A DNA stretch of 34,404 nucleotides from Endotrypanum monterogeii (Eukaryota; Euglenozoa; Kinetoplastea; Trypanosomatida; Trypanosomatidae). Below are positions 10,801-16,049 of this stretch, in pieces. Location: the NCBI GenBank assembly GCA_000333855.2, contig CM007326.1, positions 329,913 to 364,316 on the forward strand, in the 5' to 3' direction. Each line of letters starts with the position of its first letter. Position 1 is the first letter of the stretch. The position numbers and the translations under genes are program-made. The notes below the pieces were generated by a model. That model made no database searches and was not told the DNA's origin. It saw nothing but the letters and a program-made list of their open reading frames with translations.

Positions 10801-12616
10801 GGCTGCTCACACTAACCACTTCCCTTCGCCAGGAACGCCGCCGGGTCCACTGTTGCCTATCGCGGAGACATCCATCCCCGATCAGATAGATGATGCACGT
10901 GACGTGCTGCACAATGCTGCGGGTGCTATCCTGCAGCATGTGAGGGAGTATTGGCGGGCTGCGGACCGATCGCAAGGGATGCGACCGTTGCTGACGATGA
11001 ACATGCGCGAGACCCTGAGGGTTTTCTCGGTGGATACACTAGAGGGCCGGTGTGTTGGTGCTGGTCTCTTGGAGAGGCATCCGACTGCTTCCTCTGTTCT
11101 ATATGGAGGTTTGGCCGAAGCGGAGGGTGCGGCGGTTGTCCCATCTTCTGAGATCGACTTTGGTGATTCCTTTGATGGTGTAGAGGCAGTTCGATGGCTA
11201 GAGGGTGGCGCCGGTAGCAGCGTGTTGGTGGGCGGCAATAGGGACCCCTCAGTGTCATGCAGCGCATCCACCTCGACACTGGTGCTAGGGCTGGTGCGCC
11301 CCTGTCCTATCCTCTCGGTTCCGTCGATGCGGGCGGTCAGTGCAACGGGTGGAGACACGACTGTTGGTGAGTTCAACCGCAGGCGACTTGCCCTCCTTCG
11401 TCGCGCCGGTGTGTTGGCTTCGCCCCGGGAAATGGAGCAACGTTGCTGCGCGTACCGCTTGAGCGGTGCAATGCCACGTGATCTTATGGGGGTGCGGCAA
11501 GACACAGGTGAAGCTACCTTCTGGTACCGTAAGGCACAACGGCTTCAGCGGGAGATACTGGAATGTATTTTTTGTGATGAAGATAACACAGCTTCTGCGC
11601 CGACGTGCTCGCACGCTTTGAGCCATGATGTGCCCTTGGATGCCTCCGCGGTGTCTGGTGGGGGGGTATCAGGGGAGGCAACTGTGTCTTCCACGGCCCC
11701 ATGTTCGATGGAGAAGCTCATGTCTGATGTGGAGCGCCGAGCTCGACACCGGCTCCAACTTCTCAGCTGCGATGATCTGGCACAGCTGCTGCTTTTGCTC
11801 ATCGCGTCAACCACATCAGTGGCCCACTCGCCACCACCGAATGCAAAGGGTGAGGCAGGTGAGGATGGGTTGCGTGTCCCTCCCTCTATTCGACAGCTGC
11901 AGATACGTATCGTTCTGGAAACAATGGATGACGTGTTGCCGAGTGCTTCCACGAGGGAGCTTATCCAGGTGGTTCTGGGGCTCCTCAAGCTCTCCATCTC
12001 TCCAACGGCATCGATCGGTCTCAGTGGCACTGATGCAGCCACTCCACAGCTGCTTCACTACGTGCGTCTCGAGGTGCGGCGCTTGCTAGCAAATGTGGCG
12101 GTACTCGTTGCGAACGATGTGGAGCGCTTCCGCCTCGGCGAGCTGCTCTGGATCATAACACGCTTACACACCCCGTTCATCAGGGCTGCGCCGGCGGTTG
12201 GCTCACCGTCCGAGACAGAGTCGCTGCAGCAGTCTGGAAGCGAAGCAGCCACTATAAGGGAGTCAATCCCGAAGGAGAGATCCAGAAGGGTCTCGGAGGA
12301 TGCGCCCCTTGATGTCTCCGTGTCCTACATGTCAGCGGCGGTCGCCCGCGCCATCCGCGTGGCCATTGAGGGTACAAACAGCCCCAGTAACAGTGACCCT
12401 GTCGATGGCATCGACGCCTACGACTATGATGACGATATGTTTAGTGTCTGCACTGACAAGACAACTGCTCTCAATGACCCCGTCGCCGTTCAGGCCGAGA
12501 GTGCACCAGCCGTGACAGTCGGACAGTGGAGCAACGCGGTCGCTGCGGCAGAAAGAGTCCCAAGCAAGTCTCATATCATCCTTCTGCTTCGACTCGTGGA
12601 GCAGTCTGCGGTGTGA
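1856..12616 (+). CDS. Giant conserved-type protein, function unknown; possibly mitochondrial (3586 aa)
   Basis: I do not recognise a family. The start is the first in-frame ATG; the open frame continues upstream to 1652 only through a GTG codon. The N-terminus (MQRSVLHRDGG..., Arg/Ser/Ala-rich, few acids) resembles a mitochondrial presequence, but a basic patch near residues 128-145 could also act as a nuclear signal. The body alternates Ser/Gly/Ala-rich linkers (for example a Gly run near residue 803) with Leu-rich, helix-like islands, including approximate residues 370-405, 554-580, 944-980, 1038-1090, 1300-1360, 2040-2080 and 3341-3450. These resemble alpha-helical repeat scaffolds of the kind common among kinetoplastid mitochondrial RNA and ribosome-assembly proteins, but I could not identify PPR, RAP or kinase motifs. 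The C-terminus has an acidic Tyr/Asp patch near residues 3517-3530. Coding is very likely; the role is open. Confidence 0.9.
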   Translation: MQRSVLHRDGGAPCSSAMQCVLRGASLVSSEGWALQRGDTMTPMHSFTCGGGRCALSVQPVLRQGFHARCLQTLKLKRDSFLSTQRCLMHKISSPAAFVESAPQSPSSGDGLFSDQRTSTTATTEVTAPKRSAFRHRRAKRAAASTETTVATAEHVADKAADVRDMYPRPGRRGDSRHSHPSPYSTASLQRSPQQPRREEEGVLSRDLDLIQAARLPAPPTRENATPESICSYLLTLRRAVAMNRTGTSRVSLTRRAAAVFMRQILPSLMTMPPIPKADMLIGAPSTAVAAAAASPTNTPDDNTVDTMHDAKLRGDNPGSDYAYKGCGVAAFTHPSFPPRPPPRGSHHKKSEVSSMTQEVPLRCHGWGKGSVSWTEALAEAVLLLCNKIDIDIRYLWAARAALLYLVAEEENGYTHSLQQRLASSPSSFSGLTRTPASALKDKAQLALALMRTLENSRRQSRLMREVLRPVSLRLSLKARERRSGMTPSDGSGLSGGGGDGGYFSISTARTVQSSRDTCSGDVVGESGRMSTDTPSSQHAAPVSVPPQEGSFVNIERYLAQGLLPLLYGEFIHFCRAVEQGHDRHWCATSPIAAEAAATAPDTATAAASASQRSQQVQGLGEAARRPCVLTISRSDMETFSLLAAVLHRAIGLHSVVRSGDDIHFDLENNVDAYVAATSGSSMNTSDLGSGAETSAELSQRKHEPLKEVQTTTAPVSTRLRPRRPPSQPAVPLRAFRLTIDAIATQLDAMGGPRTGAQELVWSQSLSRSVREAFAVQIDLPPPFVPPHAAAAAGDLCAGGESGGGGGGGSGGQLPDASPSSISRFGGVAACSARTSRACASDQGKAYEDAPGVLMAGGESPHQGKGLESTPSLAIRFGNFNVDVFLPILNFCLHDRSFHLFLTTSHSSDAPAATRCNPGGNPVSASSTTLTGHRPSVETDVGALAAAVSNLLLLSVYWAPLCRTYQLPVVLSLFVRATTVEPAHTVAERPASSAPRVASPAAPHSAPAAILSGAEEAAGVAPLVPLDAELVRQIQKILLPLSDDLTSSSSPYVQQLRRLLFSSGRYLERTNFGLFSSITISLDRVLSQWPLRPPTASVHTLGMGTTAGGGCASINARGGGEYSSPSVTMLPWNAAGMSSAAASAGDLSVALRPSEREPTAAFRAPPAAAMATLHLFAAVLDEFWARMRGRTIWQSISRRGRSHYTNASNVSGVGGGQAIFIGYGPHTSTHSQLRVTVPNVAIGVGDAASPATVRATLLAPSYVLRQMGLRVAAAERTGTPDEFLKVYQTSERVESFMAVPNIVGAATAARPLIDEYLKGDFMWGAVPNSALVPLITALVELEIASMTVPEFLMRTGSLEGIADRKGGPLSSSRLQGRFTECLQPKTIMGLKARIEPHELRLLTADGADVRALYESGGQDLPGMLAKDASHPEGTTSLLNLTLRRVGKDGCVLDSAPSSSGGMPSAACQHAGGGGDTASSPASRLSSSRRIGENLTTTRFPSPPVCYSVESATVMLWEPAYSRSCDEKARIPRKALVPLLRSVTLLAEAERRLNDVAPPDSSTSHREGDSISLRGVDFILRVAYRLLFDPTDGTPAMRTPGAGVPLEALVTLYMGLTSLCKDRLTSSSMKASGVHTASQQPCKGFPSSTRKDPREGSVGDSSTVPLFVLLGVDCCLAHCEAALRAQLMGIACDTLKGDAVDSASAISYQVTSDFRVLLQLAVLAEELLPCRLTGGPPTTAGASVSTSELLHRQLFRELEASLRVATLQQIAGEVSKLLWWVTRRASTEAMGDGASNSQSVTSWVETLLLREIEEKRLPVAGRDPTSTSRLSAGRTSFQLFEWTLLPFYTKLDTVPHDLGVATCVEDTTAATPVSPLSAPMLDDFTSLEDDHIDFATGLSPPTWCRQSTSHELTNSAQSKTTVHKSTAGSDAGAPPLSAKYQSAVRHTATLEVALHALPAQCDSFHVFLHVVRQLFLSHPILLSTAPDAALYYELRTVGSGAAERGRHTFSDPSASTGSRMEMAAVGRRAWAALPAQRTDLSQDLRQRYVDALFRLFKRLVYHQSCTAEELVELLHLLWLADPHASSIATSTPSSTAAPTSQWPSLYVRCSAFVKESLAELDAAAAAASTSVQDGCAGFADDSNAIPSSSLRQNAPDVIQTVYRVVHYGLSKSIAFKSREMHWFSVNAAALHPRSVVLFLQCLNTARRLQESHRQRVSSSTLSSVSRSQQQQRRHRDPRAHHTLSRTHKSALELFTPFVVYASITGEAICGVEKIRYIPLVLEALSEMDPQMVLIVIQAVFSGSVWSGDTVKGQGSSARGNSRERGSPSSMLYYHKVLAGSRVGLGSIRLLENGHFHSTRTSFSGSAQERQQLVDTISATMSALLMVASHTQASSTVWDSTGGGGGGVDGTSSPRATDSTPQRAPSLSIGRAHHHALIFLRNSLLELISVARTHRPLQRVSEYTLLQVMQLAVVRESPRLLRLLEWMFLSLLVPSPQRVERGGSPAARSRPHRGGFEVATTGTVTVSALPTSTTDFSGCSSGSGKVYTMCGIVMNKDNIDKIRVPATREAFLLLRLLPLQSWRSLLQRDVAWPRYRGYVLHGISRRSQSTAGAAKGKRHTEKVSRDPVAERWNEIRGSLVSILLSLDLESVVCLAEEAMGPMASLVVTTELLRTIARRRAFLDNSPSTSEKALVGVKRAVHVVDETPSLTKDSHPVMAHGVPLGIAASCCTRDGALHPEVWTSYEVLRRYASRGSVLRDEAVQPWLKAACDVIDQLASTQHTDFVAVLEREAAWQRRVTEASTYRGAAREEVPLGTSHQTAVEMIKAARAAAQSAKRGATESTAPMFDLGEDGVPEVSIVDVGDSEDVSASLGVRPDVVGGRGEGIAVRGSGHRVGRREDREAAPTILGTTTTDAVDDNTEKLSSELDTLATRPFVLDWHPIVEFLCVLRQVDPAISLRQVRLECWMRQPELATDAPLTARLLPAAHTNHFPSPGTPPGPLLPIAETSIPDQIDDARDVLHNAAGAILQHVREYWRAADRSQGMRPLLTMNMRETLRVFSVDTLEGRCVGAGLLERHPTASSVLYGGLAEAEGAAVVPSSEIDFGDSFDGVEAVRWLEGGAGSSVLVGGNRDPSVSCSASTSTLVLGLVRPCPILSVPSMRAVSATGGDTTVGEFNRRRLALLRRAGVLASPREMEQRCCAYRLSGAMPRDLMGVRQDTGEATFWYRKAQRLQREILECIFCDEDNTASAPTCSHALSHDVPLDASAVSGGGVSGEATVSSTAPCSMEKLMSDVERRARHRLQLLSCDDLAQLLLLLIASTTSVAHSPPPNAKGEAGEDGLRVPPSIRQLQIRIVLETMDDVLPSASTRELIQVVLGLLKLSISPTASIGLSGTDAATPQLLHYVRLEVRRLLANVAVLVANDVERFRLGELLWIITRLHTPFIRAAPAVGSPSETESLQQSGSEAATIRESIPKERSRRVSEDAPLDVSVSYMSAAVARAIRVAIEGTNSPSNSDPVDGIDAYDYDDDMFSVCTDKTTALNDPVAVQAESAPAVTVGQWSNAVAAAERVPSKSHIILLLRLVEQSAV
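4261..4282 (+). repeat. (GGC)n tract coding for poly-Gly
   Basis: Seven GGC codons in a row inside the first giant gene encode a Gly run, probably a flexible linker. Codon purity suggests triplet slippage, so length may vary between strains. Confidence 0.85.
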
Positions 12617-12683
12617 GGGCATGCATAATTATATGGGCTTCTCCCCATCCCCCCTTCTCTTAATTTTTTTTTCTTTCTCTCCC

Positions 12684-12704
12684 TGTGTGTGTGTGTGTGT
12701 GTGT
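12684..12704 (+). repeat. (GT)n microsatellite, 68 bases after the stop
   Basis: A 21-base TG/GT run in the presumed 3' UTR. Comparable tracts follow the next three stop codons. Confidence 0.9.
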
Positions 12705-13011
12705 ATGAATGCATTTAGCTGAGTTTCACAGATTGGGCGACTTGAGATGCCGTCGGGAGCAGAGTAGATGCAACACGTTTCCATGACACGCGCTTGGAGG
12801 TTGAGCGAGCTTGAGGGACAGTGCTCGGAGGAGGGGGAGACAGACGGTGCCGTGATGAGAGCGTAAGCAAAGACATTGAGATGTACACAGGCAGCATGGC
12901 ACCTGGGTACTTGTTGGAAGGACTCATCACCCGTTTCACCTTCCTGGCTGCTAGCGGCGTGTGATGGTGATGGTAAGCGTTTGACATGCACATATATAAA
13001 TACATATATAA

Positions 13012-13012
<1 letters not shown>

Positions 13013-13046
<34 letters not shown>
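13013..13046. repeat. (TA)n microsatellite
   Basis: About 17 TA units, flanked by imperfect ATATAC/ATATG units on both sides, shortly before the polypyrimidine-AG of the SNARE gene. Confidence 0.9.
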
Positions 13047-13052
<6 letters not shown>

Positions 13053-13078
13053 TATGTATTCATCCTCGTAGACATTGC

Positions 13079-13113
13079 TACCGTCCTCATCCTTCCTCCC
13101 CTCTTCTCTCCAG
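13079..13113 (+). promoter_or_regulatory. Likely spliced-leader acceptor of the SNARE gene
   Basis: A long pyrimidine-rich tract (about 13079-13110) ends in CAG, with AG at 13112-13113. This would give a 150-base leader. It lies 3' of the TTG at 13075 where the open frame begins, so the long N-terminal extension of that frame would not be in the mature mRNA. Confidence 0.6.
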
Positions 13114-13159
13114 TATCGTGGCCCCAGTTCTGTGGGAGGGGCGTTTTATAGAACCGGGT

Positions 13160-13207
13160 ATGGCTGCACTTGGTCAGGCGCGTGCACTACAGTATCCATT
13201 CGTGTGA
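13160..13207 (+). CDS. Short upstream ORF (15 codons) in the SNARE leader
   Basis: If trans-splicing uses AG at 13112-13113, the first ATG of the mRNA is at 13160. It opens a 15-residue frame (MAALGQARALQYPFV) that stops with TGA at 13205-13207, out of frame with the SNARE and 56 bases before its ATG. Such an upstream ORF could lower or condition translation of the SNARE. I see no sign that the peptide itself is functional. Splicing at the weaker AG at 13191-13192 would remove it. Confidence 0.35.
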   Translation: MAALGQARALQYPFV

Positions 13208-13236
13208 CCCCCCCTCCCCCCCTCTCTCTTGTCGCA

Positions 13237-13261
13237 AATTATTATTATTATTATTATTATT
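13237..13261. repeat. (ATT)n run abutting the SNARE start codon
   Basis: About eight ATT units end two bases before the ATG at 13264. Related ATT/TTA runs occur at 20590-20616 and 15820-15835. Confidence 0.9.
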
Positions 13262-13263
13262 GT

Positions 13264-14502
13264 ATGAATCGCGCCATTCAAAGATTGGAGCGGCTGCAGC
13301 TGCACCTGGCGAAGGGCGCGACGGCCCAGGGGCCCACTATTGAGCAGCATCGCGCCGCTGAGGCCGCCAAGCGGCAGCGGCTTACAGAACTGAGTCCATA
13401 CAAGCGGGCAGAGTACCACTGCTTGGAATGCGTTGCGGAGCTGCGACAGGCACTCCGTGACGTCGAGGAGTTGGAGGCTGTCTTGGGCCGGAATGACAGC
13501 GGTGTGGTAAGTTATTGGAGGGAGGAGGTCCAGGAGGAGGTGGGGGAGGGTAAGACTGAGGACGATGAGCATGCGAAGCTCCTCCCCCGACGCGAGCATC
13601 ACAAAGGGCAGCTGCCGTCGACCAAAGCCCCATTATTAGAGCAGGAACTCACTCGTAGCCGACAGCAGGCGAGACGTGCCTATCATCACCTCCAACGTCT
13701 GCAGCGCGACGCTGCTAGGTTTGCTTCCATGAGTGCTGTTGTGCCATCTGTTGATAATGCTTCGGTGCCCCCAGCAGCATCCCAAGAAGCAACGGAGTGG
13801 CAACGGGCGCTGCTGCACGTTGAGCGGGCTAAGCGGTGGTACCGAGATGTGTTCGGCATACAAGTAGTTCCATCTCTCGGCGATCCAGTGTTGCAGTTGA
13901 ACAGGCCCGCGAAGGTGCAACAGTCGGCCCTCGGCGTGGGGTGTTTCAGTTGCGGCGCCAGCGCTATTTCCCCATCCGTGACAGCAGCCACATCTGCGGG
14001 CCTCTCCTCTCCCCCTCTACGCGCGCAGAGCAGCCTTGACGCCCCCGGCTTGGTGAGCCCACAGTATCGTGATGAGGTGTGCAGGGCCAGATCCACTGGC
14101 GTTGAGGCGGACGACGCCGATGCCGACGCCAGCGGGGCGGCGCCGACTCTGCCTTTGATTCAGACGCTGTGCAGCGCCCAGGAGGATGCGGAATTCAGAG
14201 ATTTTTTTGCTTCTGTTGAGGAGAACAACGCGCTCATGGACGCAGCTATTGATCGTCTAAGCGACGGCGTTGGCAGAATCTTGGAGAATGCACGTGGTAT
14301 GCAGGACGAGCTGGCGGTCCAGGATGTGCTCCTCCAGCAGACGGCGTTGGGGGTGGAGGCAAGGGAGGCGCAGGTGATGCAGATGAACCGCCGTCTCCGT
14401 CGCGCCATTCGCGAGATGGATAATTCATCGACATGCGCGTATGTCGCGTGTCTTCTTGTACTGCTCCTCGTGCTCGGGTTACTGTTGCGCGTGGCGAGCT
14501 GA
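13264..14502 (+). CDS. Tail-anchored Qc-type SNARE protein (syntaxin 6/8-like), 412 aa
   Basis: A vesicle-fusion protein, by its architecture. Residues about 322-386 form a heptad-like helix whose centre, DELAVQDVLL, places Gln353 at the expected zero layer; LSDGVGRILENARGM before it resembles the first half of Qc SNAREs such as syntaxin 6. A single hydrophobic segment (about residues 389-408, Leu/Val-rich) ends four residues from the C-terminus, so the protein is probably tail-anchored with the bulk in the cytosol. The N-terminal 160 residues are helical and charged, as in syntaxin 6/8 regulatory domains; a low-complexity linker (about 200-300) separates them from the SNARE motif. The start is the first in-frame ATG. 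I infer an endosomal or Golgi site from the Qc class; the exact compartment is unknown. A divergent Qb assignment is the main alternative. Confidence 0.8.
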   Translation: MNRAIQRLERLQLHLAKGATAQGPTIEQHRAAEAAKRQRLTELSPYKRAEYHCLECVAELRQALRDVEELEAVLGRNDSGVVSYWREEVQEEVGEGKTEDDEHAKLLPRREHHKGQLPSTKAPLLEQELTRSRQQARRAYHHLQRLQRDAARFASMSAVVPSVDNASVPPAASQEATEWQRALLHVERAKRWYRDVFGIQVVPSLGDPVLQLNRPAKVQQSALGVGCFSCGASAISPSVTAATSAGLSSPPLRAQSSLDAPGLVSPQYRDEVCRARSTGVEADDADADASGAAPTLPLIQTLCSAQEDAEFRDFFASVEENNALMDAAIDRLSDGVGRILENARGMQDELAVQDVLLQQTALGVEAREAQVMQMNRRLRRAIREMDNSSTCAYVACLLVLLLVLGLLLRVAS

Positions 14503-14578
14503 GCCACTCACACCCGTCTTTTTGAAAGCTGCGTCGTGTATTTTTTTTTTTTTTTGCTGTCTGCTGGATTCTCTGTTG

Positions 14579-14612
<34 letters not shown>

Positions 14613-14614
14613 TG
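14579..14614 (+). repeat. (TC)n(GT)n compound microsatellite after the SNARE stop
   Basis: A run of about 17 bases of TC passes directly into 20 bases of GT, beginning 77 bases after the stop codon. Confidence 0.9.
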
Positions 14615-15285
14615 CCCTTACCCAGCGTTTCGTGTGATGTGGCTTCGGAGGTGCCGGGGATTGGCACGCGTCGACGGAATGGGGGGAGGGGAGGTGAGAA
14701 GGGAGGAGGAACTCTTCGCGTCTCTCTACATGTATATATAAATATATGCGTGTATATGTGTCGTGTCCCACCACCTCAAGCTGCGCATTCGTCTCTTGTT
14801 GATTTTTCTTGCTTTCGCAACCCGGGTGGGGAGAGAGAGGGGTGGGGGGGGCCCAGTCGCGCAATGTGTAGAGGCTGTGCGGCGCAGCAGGTCACGCCGG
14901 CAGCTAGGGCGCCAGAGATGACGTGGGGGACCCCAAAGCTATAGAAGAAAAATGACCCACACAGAAAAACAAAAAAAAGTAAAGAAAAAATGTCACCCAG
15001 GGGGACCTTGGGTTCACTTTCGTTAATCTTACTGCATGGAATCGGGTGCCCTCCCCTGCCTGCTCCCTCCCCACCCCTTTCGCGCCTTGTATACACCGCC
15101 AACCACTGTATCATGTGCGCGTGTGCTCCTCCATGGAGGGGGTGGGGAGGGGGCTCTTTGTTCTCCCTGACTGGGGGCGTGTCCTTGGTCTGTACGGTCT
15201 CATCGCCGGACACCCGAGTCTGGAGCTCTGACCGAAGCGGAAATAAAAGCAACTGCGCTGACCCCCCGAGTGGCCTCGACGGTGA

Positions 15286-15341
15286 CTTCTCCCTTCCTCC
15301 CTTCCTCCCCCCTCCATCCTTTCTTCCTTCTTTTGCTTCAG
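15286..15341 (+). promoter_or_regulatory. Candidate distal spliced-leader acceptor of the lipin gene
   Basis: A pyrimidine tract of about 54 bases with only isolated purines ends in CAG, with AG at 15340-15341. A second AG follows at 15385-15386. Use of either would give a leader of about 660-710 bases that contains no ATG. Confidence 0.45.
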
Positions 15342-15405
15342 CTCCTTTTTTTTTTTCGCTTCAACTCTTCCCTCGCTGTCCTTCAGGAGTGACGTATCAT
15401 CCAAT

Positions 15406-15448
15406 CACACACACACACACGTGTATATATATATATATATATATATAT
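15406..15448. repeat. (CA)n-(TA)n compound microsatellite
   Basis: A CA run at 15406-15420 is joined by GTG to a TA run at 15424-15448 within the presumed lipin leader or intergenic spacer. Confidence 0.85.
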
Positions 15449-15970
15449 TATATTGCTCGACAGGCATTATTATTGGAATACACAACTACGCTCTTTATCA
15501 CACCCACAAAATACATACACGGACAGAGCGGCTCCACACACAAAATTTCATCTGCCGGACCGCACGTCGGGCTGCGGTTTGATTAGTCGAAGCCTCCACA
15601 CGATACTTCTCCTTTTTTTCCTTCTCTTCCCGTTTTTTCTCCCCCCCCCCCACACACACACATCCACACCCACACACACACACTTGAGTGTACAGCGGGA
15701 TCCTCGCCTACACTGTGTTCCCCCCGCTCTCTTTCTTTCTCTCTACTGTTTTCTGAACTTTCCTCCTTTTTTTTTTTTCTGCGTTGTCGCAAGGTTGGCT
15801 TTGAGTACCTTTTTTTAAAAATTATTATTATTTTATTCATCCTCGCCCCTCCTTTTTTTTCTCCCCCTCAAGTCTTCTTCGAGTGAAGGGGGGAAGGGAG
15901 AACTCGCCAAAAGTTGATTTTTTTTTCTCTCCGGGTTCAGTGTGCGGGGCTGTGTACGAGCGCGTCGGTG

Positions 15971-16041
15971 CTTCCCCTCCCCCCTCCATTTCCCTCTCAA
16001 ATTTTCTGTCCCCCGTAGTGTCTGCTTTTCCCTTCCCACAG
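15971..16041 (+). promoter_or_regulatory. Candidate proximal spliced-leader acceptors of the lipin gene
   Basis: A C/T-rich block precedes AG at 16017-16018, and a second short C/T block precedes AG at 16040-16041, only 8 bases before the ATG. Another AG (15939-15940) follows a T-rich run just upstream. All keep the same lipin start. Confidence 0.5.
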
Positions 16042-16049
16042 TTGTAGGG

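Larger units (their letters stand above)
12617..13263. other. Intergenic region between the first giant gene and the SNARE gene
   Basis: This is the 3' UTR of the first giant gene and the 5' leader of the SNARE gene. It holds a (GT)n tract, a (TA)n tract, a strong polypyrimidine-AG, a short upstream ORF, a second C/T tract and an (ATT)n run ending at the start codon. The part between 12710 and 13000 has no repeats or gene that I could see. Confidence 0.75.
14503..16049. other. Intergenic region between SNARE and lipin genes
   Basis: This stretch of 1.5 kb has no convincing gene. The open frame at 14990-15586 is built from Pro/Ser/Tyr-Ile repeats and crosses a (TA)n tract. The left part (3' UTR of the SNARE gene) has poly-T at 14541-14555, a (TC)n(GT)n tract, and A-rich sequence around 14941-14990. 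The right part is strongly C/T-rich with several acceptor-like AGs. From 15136 to 16049 there is no ATG on the + strand, which fits a long leader or a series of alternative leaders for lipin. Confidence 0.75.

Noticed and set aside
13075..13263. 63-residue N-terminal extension of the SNARE protein
   Set aside because: It begins at TTG upstream of the likely acceptor at 13113 and includes a Tyr run from the (ATT)n repeat.
14990..15586. 198-residue open frame between the SNARE and lipin genes
   Set aside because: It is made of Pro/Ser/Phe runs and a Tyr-Ile stretch from a (TA)n repeat, and shows no coding-like composition.
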